This document shows, one piece after another, positions 23,015 through 33,318 of a DNA stretch of 64,000 bases (its first letter is position 1; the number at the start of each line of letters is the position of its first letter). The position numbers were made by a program, and so were the translations under genes. The stretch is from Lycium barbarum (lineage: Eukaryota; Streptophyta; Magnoliopsida; Solanales; Solanaceae): positions 61,752,782 to 61,816,781 of the forward strand of contig NC_083344.1 in the NCBI RefSeq assembly GCF_019175385.1, in the 5' to 3' direction. The notes under the pieces are model-generated. The model was not told where the DNA came from. It saw only the letters and a program-made list of their open reading frames with translations, and ran no database searches.

Positions 23015-23960
23015 GTTCATGATACCGAGGCAAAGCCACTAGCTTTTCAATCAGTTCCGGTAGTCAGTGAATTCCCAGATGTATTTCCAAATGAACTATC
23101 AGGTCTTCCTCCAGAAAGGGAAATTGATTTCGCCATTGATGTATTGCCGGACACCAAGCCCATTTATATTCCTCCTTATCGGATGGCCCCAGCAGAATTG
23201 AAAGAGCTAAAGGCACAGTTGAAAGACTTGCTTGAGAAGGGTTTCATTAGGCCCAGTTCGTCACCGTGGGGAGCACCGGTCTTGTTCGTGAGAAAGAAAG
23301 ACGGTTCGCTACGAATGTGTATTGATTATAGACAGTTGAACAAAGTGACGGTAAAGAACAGATATCCCCTCCCCAGAATTTACGACTTGTTCGATCAATT
23401 GCAAGGTGCTAAGTGGTTTTCCAAGATAGATCTAAGATCGGGTTATCATCAAGTGAGAATTAGAGAATAAGATATCCCCAAAACGGCTTTCAGGACGAGG
23501 TATGGGCACTATGAGTTCCGAGTAATGTCATTTGGGTTGACGAATGCCCCGGCGGTGTTTATGAATTTAATGAATAATATGTTCAGACCATTCTTGGATC
23601 TCTTTGTGATAATATTTATCGATGATATTCTGGTGTATTCTCGCACAGAATTGGAACATGCAGATCATCTAAGAATTGTTCTTGGCGTTCTTCGAGCTCG
23701 GGAATTATATGCAAAGTTTTCAAAGTGCGAGTTTTGGCTTAATTCTGTGGCATTCCTGGGTCATGTTATTTCAGATGATGGCATTCGAGTCGACACTCAG
23801 AAAATTGAGGCGGTGAAGACATGGCCAAGGCCTACAACACCCACGGAAGTTCGTAGTTTTCTTGGACTGGCAGGCTACTATAGAAGATTTGTAGAGGGCT
23901 TCTCATCTACTTCAGTTCCATTGACGAAACTAACACAGAGGTAAGCTAAATTCCAGTGGA
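23015..23960 (+). pseudogene. Reverse transcriptase region of B pol
   Basis: RNA-dependent DNA polymerase that copies the element RNA from the tRNA primer. Motifs in order: [18 protein letters not shown] linker, [12 protein letters not shown], the fingers motif [31 protein letters not shown] with the first catalytic Asp, then [20 protein letters not shown], and FIDDILVYS (23615-23641) with the catalytic Asp pair. The thumb segment [17 protein letters not shown] follows. Stops at 23468-23470 and 23942-23944 break the frame, so no active enzyme can be made from this copy. Confidence 0.92.
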
Positions 23961-24400
23961 GTAATGCTTGTGAGCGTAGCTTCCAAGAGTTGAAAGATAA
24001 ATTGACCTCAGCCCCAGTGTTAACACTTCCAGAAGGGTCAGATGGCTATGTCGTATATTGTGATGCTTCCGGTGTCGGACTAGGATGTGTATTGATGCAG
24101 CATGAGAAAGTTATTGCATATGCTTCGAGACAGTTGCGAAAACATGAAAGGAATTATCCAACTCATGATCTTGAATTAGCTGCGGTTATTCATGCCTTGA
24201 AGATATGGAGACATTATTTGTATGGTGTACGTGTTGAAATTTATACAGATCACAAAAGTCTTTAATATATTTTCAAACAGAAGGAGTTGAATCTGCGGCA
24301 GAGGCGATGGTTAGAATTACTGAAGGATTACGATGTGAATATTTTATACCACCCCGGAAAGGCAAATGTAGTAGCAGATGCACTTAGCCGCTGATCAATG
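23961..24400 (+). pseudogene. RNase H region of B pol
   Basis: RNase H that would remove RNA from the RNA-DNA hybrid. Visible motifs are [16 protein letters not shown] (first Asp at 24062-24064), [20 protein letters not shown] with the catalytic Glu, and IYTDHKSL with the last Asp, then the conserved [20 protein letters not shown] and ADALSR. Stops: TAA 24263-24265 where the family has Gln in SLQYIF (C to T fits), and TGA 24392-24394 just after ADALSR. Confidence 0.9.
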
Positions 24401-25840
24401 GGTAGTTTACGTGGAGTTCCTTCAGAGAAGCAAGAAATGGCTCGTGAGATCCATCGACTAGCAAATCTCAGAGTAAATGTAATGGATTCGGGTGATGCAG
24501 GGATTAGCATCAATGACCCCACAGTTTCATCTTTGAATATAGATGTGAAGGAACGACAATATGAAGATTCCCAGTTAAGCCGCTACCGAGATCTATCTCA
24601 TGAAAAGGAAAAGTATCCATTTGAAGTTTCTATAGATGGGATTATTAGATATCGGGGCAAGCTATGTGTACCAGATGTGGTAAATTTGCGCCAACGGGTT
24701 TTATAGGAAGCACATTATTCCCGGTATTCTATTCATCCAGGTGCAACCAAGATGTACCATTATCTTAAATTGATATATTGGTGGGATGGCATGAAGCGAG
24801 ACATAGCAGAATTTGTGGCACAATGTCCGAATTGCCAGCAAGTAAAGGCCGTGCATCAAAAGCCAGGAGGTTTATTGCAAGCAATGGAAATTCCTACGTG
24901 GAAATGGGAAATCATTAACATGGATTTTGTTGTGGGATTACCCCGTGCACGAGGGAAGTATGATTCTATATGGGTGATCGTGGATAGATTGACAAAAGCA
25001 GCCCATTTTCTCCCAGTTAGGACTACCTACTCAGCCGAAGATTATGCGAGGTTATATCTCAAGGAAATTGTGCGACTTCATAGAATTCCTTTGGCCATTA
25101 TCACAGACAGAGGGGCACAGTGTATAGCCAAGTTTTGGAAGTCTTTTCAAGAAGGCCTAGGCACTCAAGTAAAGCTTAGCACGGCATTTCACCCGCAGAC
25201 TGATGGACAAGTCGAGCGCACTATTCAGACCTTAGAGGATATGCTGCGAGCATGTGTGCTGGATTTCGGTGGAAGTTGGGATGATCACTTACCGCTAATT
25301 GAATTTGCGTATAACAATAGCTATCATTCCAGCATTCAAATGGCTCCATACGAGGCCTTATATGGAAGGAAATGTAGATCTCCAGTTGGATGGTTTGAAA
25401 CAGGAGAAACACAATTGATAGGCCCCGAATTGATCCAACAAGCGGTAGAAAATGTTAAGGCGATCCGAGATCGATTGCTAACAGCCCAAAGCCGCCAAAA
25501 GTCTTATGCAGACAATTGCCGACGAGACCTGGAATTTCAAGTTGGCGATTGGGTGTTCCTGAAAGTGTCACCGAAGAAGAGAGTGATGAGATTTGGAAAG
25601 AGAGGGAAGTTAAGCCCTAGATACATCGGACCCTATGAAATCATTAATACGGTGGGTCAGGCTGCTTATGAATTGAAACTGCCTTCGGAGCTTGAATCGG
25701 TCCATCCAGTATTCCATGTTTCGATGCTCCGCAAGTGCATTGGAGACCCAACAAGAATAGTTCCGATAGAGGATGTGCAAGTGACAGAGAAGCTAACATA
25801 CGAAGAAGGGCCTATTGATATTCTAGATAGGCAAGTGTGA
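24401..25840 (+). pseudogene. Integrase region of B pol
   Basis: Integrase that joins element DNA to the host chromosome. The H2C2 zinc region (HYSRYSIHPG to CPNCQQVK, Cys pair at 24823-24834) is preceded by TAG at 24704, expected CAG. The core catalytic triad is present: Asp in IINMDFVVGLP (24923), Asp in IITDRGAQC (25106) and Glu in QTDGQVERTIQT (25214). DRGxQF has become DRGAQC. The open stretch 24752-25840 is the longest coding piece in the window. The C-terminal part has the GPY/F module (RYIGPYEII, VHPVFHVSMLRKC). It ends at TGA 25838-25840 inside RQVRRLRSK, CGA to TGA. Confidence 0.92.
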
Positions 25841-25996
25841 AGGCTTCGGAGTAAAGAGGTTGCTTCAGTCAAAGTTCTATGGCGGAACAACAACCGGGAA
25901 GAAATTACTTGGGAAGCAAAGGAGAAGATGAGATCCATGTACCCCCATTTGTTCCAATCCCTGGAAGAGATTCAAGATGAAACGTCGACGATATAA
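25795..25996 (+). pseudogene. Chromodomain at the C terminus of B integrase
   Basis: After EGPIDILDRQV and the TGA at 25838, the same frame continues RLRSKEVASVKVLWRNNN, EITWEAKEKMRSMYPHLFQ. The beta-strand core VKVLW and the helix EEITWEAKEKM are typical of plant chromovirus chromodomains, which guide integration to heterochromatin. This places B in the chromovirus branch. The sequence ends at TAA near 25994. Confidence 0.85.
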
Positions 25997-26199
25997 GGTA
26001 TGTATGCTTTATTTTTATGCTTTTGGTCGTGTATGGCCATAGATGTGTTGATATTATGATGTAGCCCTGTGAAGCGATGATATTATGGGTTGCTGTGACA
26101 GGTCAGTGGTACCAGATTACAGGGAAAACTCTGGCGAAATTTTTATAGAATCCCGAGTGTTTAACATTCGAGGACAAATGTTCCAAAAGGGGGGAAGAA
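25997..26199 (+). promoter_or_regulatory. Element B 3' UTR and polypurine tract
   Basis: Non-coding. It shares with C (54460-54657) the segment CTCTGGCGAAATTTT and CCGAGTGTTTAA, then CGAGGACAAATGTTCC and polypurine tract AAAAGGGGGGAAGAA just before the 3' LTR. Confidence 0.8.
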
Positions 26200-26395
26200 T
26201 GTTACACCCCGGAAATTTTCCCGTTAAGCGTACAGTGAATAGGCTAACAAGGATACAGCGTATACGATGTTGTGGAGATGAGTGGTAACGTTCATTTGAC
26301 TGGTATCGAGGTGTTGAACAATTGTTAAGAAGGTCCCGTAAGGATCGGAGATTAAACGAAGTGACAAAATAAGACTCAGTAAACTGGTGATAAGG

Positions 26396-26610
26396 TAGGT
26401 TATACGGACCGTATAATGGTTTTACGGCCGTATAATGAACCGTTAAAGTGTCACAGAAAGAAGTTGAAGAAAAGTGGGTTTTACGGTAGATTATACGGAC
26501 CGCATAAAATTATACGGCCCGTCAAATGAACCGTCAAGTTTACACAGAAAGGGGTGATCACGGAGTCAGTTTTACGGTCAATTATACGGACCGTATAATG
26601 GACCGTATGA
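26396..26610 (+). repeat. Palindromic TACGGACCGTATAA repeats in B U3
   Basis: Several overlapping copies of ATACGGACCGTATAAT-like and ACGGCCCGTCAAATGAACCG-like motifs just upstream of the TATA box. Related clusters sit in the B 5' LTR (19069-19191), in both C LTRs (49500-49650; 54990-55130) and, unexpectedly, in the E3 leader (45120-45480). Confidence 0.8.
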
Positions 26611-27636
26611 TTGCATCGGGACTGGTTTTGTATTTATAAAAATATGATCCAAGTTCATTTTTATTATTTCTCCTTCTCACTACACGACCAAATCTCTCTC
26701 TAGGAACTTCCAAACACTTCCAAACCAGGAATTCAAGTGAAAATCAAGATCAATAACACCCAAATTCATGAAATCAAGAATGTGAAACTCCTCATAGCTC
26801 ATCTAAGTCAAGGAATTCCAAAGAAGGTGGAACTAGGGTTTTGTCTAAGTGAAGTATTTCAGCTCAAGACTTGTTCAACCATCATCCAAGGTAAGTTTCA
26901 TGATCATTTCATGTGGTTTAAGGTATTGGAAGGCTTAGATACTTGAAATGTAGAAGAACATAGAAAGTGGGTCATTACTGAGTGAATAGTGACATAATTG
27001 AATGATAGTGGAATTGAATCATGAAAGTTGAAGAGTTGTGATAATGAATATGTTATAATGATGCTTATATCATGAAACAAGTATTAAATGCGTGAAAACA
27101 CAAAGATGAGTTATAAGGAGAAATATGGGAAAATTGGAGGAAAATGGTGGATTTTGCTAAATATACATAAATGATGATTGTTGATTGTGATATTGTGAGT
27201 AGTATTGTGAATGTTGGGAGTTGATATAGAACATGGGAAAAGTAGTATAAACAAAGGAAGTGCTGCCCAATTTTTCCTAGAATTAACGATGCATTCTTGT
27301 AGTAAATTAACTAATGTTAATTCAAATTCTCTCATGAAGGTAACAACGTGATATCGAAGGAGAACAAGTGAGCGATAGCTTAGTTAAACGACCAAGGTAT
27401 GTGAGGCTAGTCCTTTCCTTCTAATGGCATGAATCCTATAGTGTAAACTCTTTATCCTCTTCATGAGTTCCCATTTTCCGGAAAGTTAAAACCCTATATT
27501 CATAAATGTATATATGAGATAAGAGATACGGTATGATGATGCTATATTGATAATGATGTTATTTATTGCCTACACTCACCTTATGTGCTAGTTCCTTCAA
27601 GGTGAGGCAGAATGTCAGTAATTGCTCCATAATGGG

Positions 27637-27668
27637 ATCGGGGGATCACGACCTTACGTCACCGCGAT
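27637..27668 (+). other. LTR hairpin, B 3' LTR, stem partly broken
   Basis: ATCGGGG (27637-27643) faces CCGCGAT (27662-27668), one mismatch; loop GACCTTACGTCA kept. Confidence 0.5.
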
Positions 27669-28430
27669 ATAGTAAAGCGGATCATGAGCCTTATGCACGT
27701 ACTATGATAAGCTAAGCATATGATGATAAGCATATTACTATAAGTATTTTATGATAAGCATGACATGAGCATTTGACACCGTGCCTAGTTGGCCGGGCAG
27801 TCACCGCTAAGGCGGGCAGCTATACGGATACACCTTGACCTTTTGGCATGGGCAGACACCACTAGTGGGCGGCATGAGATAGTACCCCGGACGCGGGAGG
27901 CCTGGACGCGGGCTAATGTTATTTATTATCACACCGTTCCGAAATGGACGGGCAGCTCACATATTATGCACATATGACATGATGATGAGTATGAGTAAGA
28001 CATCATGCATTACTTCCCTTATGATTGTCATTCAGATCCAGATGTTTCATATTGATGTTCTCATTATATTATTGATGTCTTTCTTCATTGTTTATGCCTC
28101 TCATACTCAGTACAATATTCGTACTGACGTCCGTTTTCTTTGGACGTTGTGTTCATGCCCACAGGTAGACAGGGAGGTGAGCTTGGCCCAGATACGCAAT
28201 GTGGGTTAGATGGTCTCACAAGATGTTATTACATATATGTATGTATTATTTTGATGGCCGAGAGGCAAATGAATATAAAGCATTTATGTTTCTATACAAA
28301 ATATGTTTTCTTATACTTTCATGTACAAAATTTGTAAAAGAGCATTAAATGAGTAAGATGCGTAGTAGAGCGAGCGATGCTCAGTAGCTAGCTCCGGGTA
28401 CCCATCGCGGCCCCGAGTTGGGTCGTGACA

Positions 28431-28636
28431 GAAATGGTAACAGAGCAGTTCGTCCTAGGAAGTGTCTACGAGCCGTGTCTAGTAGATTCTTGTTTATGGT
28501 GTGTTGCGCGCCACGCTAATAAACAAGAGGCTACAGGGCATTTAGGAAAATGACCATCCTTCTTCTCATGAGATAGTGCGATAGAGCCATGCCTAAGATT
28601 ACATCCTTCCTAAAAGTGTGTTATGGTTTCAGAAAA
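28431..28636 (+). promoter_or_regulatory. Second primer site and leader after B 3' LTR
   Basis: The 3' LTR of B is followed at once by TGGTAACAGAGC (28435-28446) and a leader almost identical to 21014-21219, with a hairpin GCGCGC loop at 28506-28511. So 26200-28430 also acts as the 5' LTR of another copy, a tandem arrangement from LTR recombination. Confidence 0.85.
28489..28527 (+). other. Leader hairpin with palindromic loop GCGCGC (B second copy)
   Basis: Same hairpin as at 21072-21110: CTTGTTTAT/ATAAACAAG, loop TTGCGCGC. Confidence 0.65.
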
Positions 28637-29226
28637 ATGCCGCCAAAGAGAAAAGCTACCGCCGCCCAGAAGGGCAAGGCTACGACAGAAAGGCGGGCAG
28701 AACGAGAGCTTCCGATGAATGTAGAGAAAGGTGAATCACAAAATGAGGTCGTGCCCGATGTAGAAGAGCAAGGAGGAGCCTCAGCTCCGATTACTCCACC
28801 GGGTGCTTCGGGTCAACAAGTATCCGAGGCCATACATTTATTGACACAATTGGTTGCCGCTCAGGCACAACGACAGAATGCGGGCCCAAGTGATCGTTCA
28901 GCTAGTACGAGAGCCCGTGATTTTATGACCTTAAATCCCCCGGAATTCTTTGGGTCGAAGCCGGATGAAGATCCGCAAAACTTCATTGATGAAATGTCGA
29001 GTACCTTAAAGATTATTCATGCCTCCGAGACCGAATCCGTGGAGTTGGCCTCTTATAGACTCCGCGATGTGGCAGTGTTATGGTACAAAAATTGGATGGC
29101 ATCAAGAGGAAAGAATGCACCACCTCCCGTTTGGCAACAATTTGTGGATTCCTTTATTCGTCATTACTTGCCACCCGAGGTCCGCCGAGCTAGAGCGGAC
29201 AGGTTCTTGAATTTAAAGCAAGGAAC
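28637..29226 (+). pseudogene. gag: Second gag fragment, fused to an LTR piece
   Basis: MPPKRKATAAQKGKA start; about 197 codons of Gag stay open up to ARADRFLNLKQG, including FFGSKPDEDPQNFIDEM, so the stop of the first copy (21538) is absent here. At 29226/29227 Gag is joined to the inside of an LTR (CACTAGTGGGCGGCATGAG), and the frame reads on into LTR sequence until 29344. The capsid core is cut in half and there is no nucleocapsid or pol. Differences from the first copy are few, so both copies are close relatives. Confidence 0.88.
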
Positions 29227-29938
29227 CACTAGTGGGCGGCATGAGATGGTACCCCGGACGCGGGAGTCCTGGACGCGGGCTAATGTTATTGATTATCACA
29301 CCGTTCCAACATGGACGGGGAGCTTACATATCATGCACATATGACATGGTGATGAGTTTGAGTAAGACAGCATGCATTACTTCCCTTATGATTGTCATTC
29401 AGATCCAGATGTTTCATGTTGATATTCTCATTATATTATTGATGTCTTTCTTCATTGTTTATGCCTCTCATACTCAGTACAATATTCGTACTGACGTCCA
29501 TTTTCTTTGGACGCTGTGTTCATGCCCACAGGTAGACAGGGAGGTGAGCTTGGCCCAGATCCTCAGTAGCTGCCGGCTGATAGAGAGCACTCCATTGTTC
29601 GGAGGTGCTTATGGTTATTCTTTTGGTACATATGCATATTTTGGGAACGACGGGATCTTATTCCGTCTATATATACAGTATGTCAGTAGAGGCTCGTAGA
29701 TACGCAGTGTGGGTTAGATGGTCTCACGAGATGTTATTACATATATGTATATATTATTTTGATGGCCTAGAGGCAAATGAATATAAAGCATTTATGTTTC
29801 TATACAAAATATGTTTTCTTATGCTTTCATGTATAAAATTTGCAAAAGAGCATTAAATGAGTAAGATGAGTAGTAGAGCGAGCGGTGCTCGGTAGCTAGC
29901 TCCGGGTACCCGTCGCGGCCCCTAGTTGGGTCATGACA
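29227..29938 (+). repeat. LTR fragment of a B-like element (LTR3)
   Basis: Corresponds to 27858-28430 of the B 3' LTR but keeps ~135 bp near 29562-29700 (TGCCGGCTGATAGAGAGCAC to GTAGAGGCTCGTAG) that both B LTRs lack and that C LTRs have. Acceptor island ending 29531. It ends GGGTCATGACA. It therefore comes from a different member of the family than B. Confidence 0.85.
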
Positions 29939-30141
29939 CTTGGTGCTCTACTTGAGAGCTTATTCTTCATTAAGATGGCTGATACTTGGCTATATCACAA
30001 ATTTGTGCTTACTTGGCATGGTGGTAGGTTGGTCCACTCTAACACTAACCCTCATCCTTTGAGGACTTGGTTTTTGTTTGTCTCCTTTATGGTTTTGCAA
30101 GGTATAGATTTGAGGACGAATCCTTTTCAAGAAGGGGAGAA
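29939..30141 (+). pseudogene. E8: end of a non-pol reading frame and polypurine tract
   Basis: Plus-strand remnant of a short-LTR element. The frame reads ADTWLYHKFVLTWHG and LRTNPFQEGENDAS; matching tails are in E3 (IDVWLYHKFVHPWHE, minus strand near 41520-41560) and E4 (VDVWVY then a stop, KFVHPWNE, near 38720-38760). Function unknown. AAGAAGGGGAGAA (30129-30141) is the polypurine tract before the LTR. The 5' part of the element is lost at the LTR3 joint. Confidence 0.6.
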
Positions 30142-30721
30142 TGATGCAAGCCGAGTTGCCTTAAGGACATGTAGAGAACCATCCCGGGGATTCCAAGTGT
30201 GGATGATAGCATGGGAGGACAGATTGGGGATGGAAGAGCATCAAAGTGGCTAAATGAGTAAAGGAAGGGTATGATTGGAAAAGAGGCCACTTCCTAAATT
30301 TAAGACTTTCATCTCCACAAGGCTAGCTAAACAAGGCCCTTGTCTCATTAAGGGCATTTATGTAATAATGTAGTTGTGTTCTTTATTGGCTTAGTATAAA
30401 TAGTAGCTCAAACATTTCATTTAGTGGCTTTTGATGAATTGATGAATATTTTGAGTGTTTTAGGGTTATCTCTAGAAAGGGAAACTTGTGAGAGGCCTTT
30501 GGTAGGCTCTTGTTGATTATTGTTTGTTGAGAGAATTGGTTGCTTGGGAATTCAATTCCCTTGAGGTCATCCTAAGTGACGAGGTGCTTAATAGTGTGTA
30601 ATTATGAGGTAAAGACTAATCTAGAGTTTTGGTTGCCTAATTGTGCCTATTTTTGTGTCAATCTATCTATCTTTTCTTTTCCTTGTCATTTTATTGTTTC
30701 CGCGTATCTGTTCTTGTATCA
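30142..30721 (+). repeat. E8 3' LTR
   Basis: 580 bp, TGATGCAAGCC to TTCTTGTATCA. It has the lineage hallmarks ACAAGGCCCTTGTCTCATTAAGGG, TATA box TATAAATA (30395-30402) and CATTTCATTTAG. It abuts a minus-strand leader at 30722, so E8 was inserted in E9 or joined to it later; the TSD partner of GCTAG is missing. Confidence 0.78.
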
Positions 30722-31457
30722 GCTAGGGTGATCTACGTCTAGCATATAATGCAGACCAAAAATTCTCAATTCTCTGTCAAAGGATGCTGCACCAAATGCG
30801 TCTAGCATGTGCTACATGCGGAGCCACATGCCACTAGCATGTGTCGCATACGGGACAACTTTTGTGACTTTAATTTTTGTCTTGGGATTTGTTTGGATGC
30901 TTCTTTTTCTGATTATTCCTTGTACTTGGGCCCACTAAATCTAGTATTTTCCCCTTTTGGGGTAGAAAACACCTTTTGACCCAAAATTTGAAGATCAAAC
31001 ACTTCCTTTTGGTCTTCTTCCTCAAGATGAATTTATGAATGTGCTCAAGAACATGAAAAACATTCAAAATTCCAAGTCCCTTAATTCCAACTCATTTTCC
31101 CTCCAACCATCGGGTATAGGTTCCTCTTTGATAGGAGAACAAAGCACAATGCCTATTGAAGTCAATTTGAATCCAAATCAACAAGACCCAATTGTGTTCT
31201 TCAAGCTTTGATGAACCTTCAATGGTGAATTTCTCAAAACACCTTCAAACTCCACCAAACTTCGAATTTAGATGTATTCCACTTCAACAAACTCAAATGC
31301 AACTTCAAAAACACTCAAATCAAACTACAATTTCAATTTTCGATATTTTTTTGGGAATTTTCGAAATGTATATATATTATTTTTTTGGTTCAAACTATGA
31401 AGAACCTAGGATTAGAAATTGTAGGAACAATCTCTTAGCCTAAGCTCTGATACCAAA
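30722..31457 (-). other. E9 leader remnant with primer site
   Basis: Minus-strand leader of a short-LTR element. Primer site TGGTATCAGAGC in its orientation at 31444-31455. 30880-31440 matches the E3 leader (45560-46070). At 30735-30860 is a cluster of CGTCTAGCAT/ATGCTAG and CACATGC repeats, the variable palindromic block of this lineage. No coding region. Confidence 0.75.
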
Positions 31458-32197
31458 TGATAAGATTCACCTAAGAAACTCTAAAAACTTGAAGAACAAG
31501 AAAAACAAAATAAAGGGTGGATGAAGGAGAGGGATGGAAGAAGGATAGTTGGATAGATACTAGACCTCTAGAATAGATTCTATGAACAAGATTGGGTATA
31601 TGAAACCCAATCCCTTCCAAATGGAATGATATTCTAAAAACCTACGAAATTTGAATTTCAAGGAATGGACTCAACTTTGAATCCACAAATGAGCAATCCT
31701 AGACAAATTCAATGGAAAGCAATTCAAGGCACAACTAAGAAATCACACTTAGTTAATCAAGCCAAACAATCTAAATTAGGTTAAAACTATTAAACAATCT
31801 ACTACACTCAAGTTTCATCAATATTCAAGATAAAGAATGAAAAATGAAACAAGTCTCCTATTTATAGTCTAGGGCTTACAACAAAGGCCCAACAGTGGCT
31901 CTTTGCAAAAATACCCCCAACATGGGTCTAAACTACTAAAGCTTGCAAATGTGGCCTCTAATTGTACTCTTGACCTTGAATTGCATTATTAGTCAAGATT
32001 TGCATCAAACGTCCACAGTTTGGAAAAATGTCCCTCTTGCAGTTTTAGCCACTTTGAGATGTCTTCTCCAAATCTTCCCAAGCCACCTTCCAAATGTTGT
32101 AGACTCTTGAGATCTTCTCTTCTAGCTCCTTAAATGCTTTATTAATGATAGAGCTTAAAGGTCTTGAAGCTCCTTTGCTTGGCTCCTAGTGAATGTA
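31458..32197 (-). repeat. E9 5' LTR, end uncertain
   Basis: Starts TGATAAGATTCACC next to the primer site and is related along its length to the E4 LTR (for example CCACAAATGAGCAATC, GGATAGATACTAGACC). The outer end is not clean: sequence turns into the F LTR near 32198 without a CA terminus. Confidence 0.7.
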
Positions 32198-32311
32198 TTC
32201 TTAGAGGCTTTCCAGACAGAGTCATGCACACAGTGAGTCATATCATGTTAGTTGTAATGTTGGCCTCATAGGCCCTTGTACTTATACATATGTATGCCAT
32301 TGGGCTGTTGG
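32198..32311 (+). repeat. Element F 5' LTR, left fragment
   Basis: Short piece with TTAGAGGCTTTCCAGACAGAG, matching the A LTR near 3645. It ends in GTTGG (32307-32311), TSD of solo LTR H, and continues at 36019. Confidence 0.7.
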
Positions 32312-33105
32312 TGTCACGACCCAACCCCGTAGGCCGTGACTAGTACCCGAACTGGGCACTCGTATTCACACTCTTTAGCTATGTGTTCAGTTCACAACAA
32401 CACCATATGGAACTTATGACGACTAAATCATAGTCTCGGAACTGTCGCATAAATGTATATATATATGTTCGGCGACCTGTCCCTTGAGGAGTCACAACCG
32501 ATCTTATCATGAAATAATGCGCAAGTCGACAAGGCTGCCATCATATAACAATATCATATCCAAGCCGACAAGGCTGCCACTATAAATGAGTATCATACCA
32601 TAGCACATCGTATAGACACAGCTGAACAGAACCCATACGCAACCCACACATATGTCCACAGACCTCTAAGAGTTTCAACAGTGAAATATGACGGGACAGG
32701 GCCCCGTCATACCCTTAAATAACATATGTATATATTTAGATAAAAAAGGATCAATACCAAAGTCTGGGCTCCAGAATAACGGAACTCTCCAAGATAGCAG
32801 AAGGGAAATCATAAGCTGGCGGTTCACCAAAACGCGTATCCGTACCTGCGGGCATGAAACGCAGCCCCCCGAAGAAAGGTGGTCAGTACGGAATATGTAC
32901 CGAGCATGTAAAGCGTGAAGTACAGTAAAAGGATCATAACTGAAATAAGAAGTACAGAAAATGAGTACAATAATCAGAATACCAAATACTTGCTTTCGAA
33001 ACATAAATCATGCACATTAATATCATATATCATTTCTGGCCCCATTATGGAACTCGGTGAACATGGTCGCCACCCCTTCTCTGGCGACATAACACAGCAT
33101 ACTCC

Positions 33106-33210
33106 AAAATATAATATAACTCCGTAACACAGCATAACTCCGTAACACAGCATATCTTCGTAACACAGCATAACTCCGTAACACAGCATAACACCATAAC
33201 ACAGCATAAC
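33106..33210 (+). repeat. 18-bp minisatellite in solo LTR H
   Basis: About six copies of AACACAGCATAACTCCGT with single-base variants (ATCTTCGT, ACACCAT, ACACTAT). Confidence 0.88.
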
Positions 33211-33227
33211 ACTATAATATATATGTA

Positions 33228-33318
33228 TACCGTACCGGCCCTCTAGTGAGGGACTCGGTGAACAATGCAGTGGAAGTGTGCACGATAACATACCCGGCCC
33301 GGGACTCGGTGAAAGATA
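33228..33318 (-). repeat. Hairpin units in solo LTR H
   Basis: Two units like those of G: CCGGCCCTCTAGTGAGGGACTC (as CCCTC TAGT GAGGG) and a short CCCGGCCCGGGACTCGG. The stem CCCTC/GAGGG replaces CCCTT/AAGGG of G, so pairing is kept. Confidence 0.7.

Larger units (their letters stand above)
19043..28430 (+). mobile_element. Element B, chromovirus-type gypsy element with degraded gag-pol
   Basis: 5' LTR 19043-21013 (5' end missing), primer site 21018-21029, gag and pol 21220-25980, polypurine tract near 26185-26198, 3' LTR 26200-28430. Domain order Gag-PR-RT-RNaseH-IN-chromodomain is that of plant chromoviruses; Gag start and LTR size suggest the Tekay/Del group. At least nine in-frame stops and one frameshift make it non-functional. 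No TSD is recoverable because the left end is lost and the right end is joined to a second partial copy. Confidence 0.9.
26200..28430 (+). repeat. Element B 3' LTR
   Basis: 2231 bp, TGTTACACCCCGG to GGGTCGTGACA. Palindromic U3 repeats 26396-26610, TATA box 26631-26641, donor CCAAG|GTAAGTTT at 26891, acceptor CATGAAG ending 27339, donor CCAAG|GTATGTGAGG at 27397, acceptor CCCACAG ending 28164. Like the 5' LTR it lacks about 135 bp near 28193 that LTR fragment 29227-29938 retains. Confidence 0.92.
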
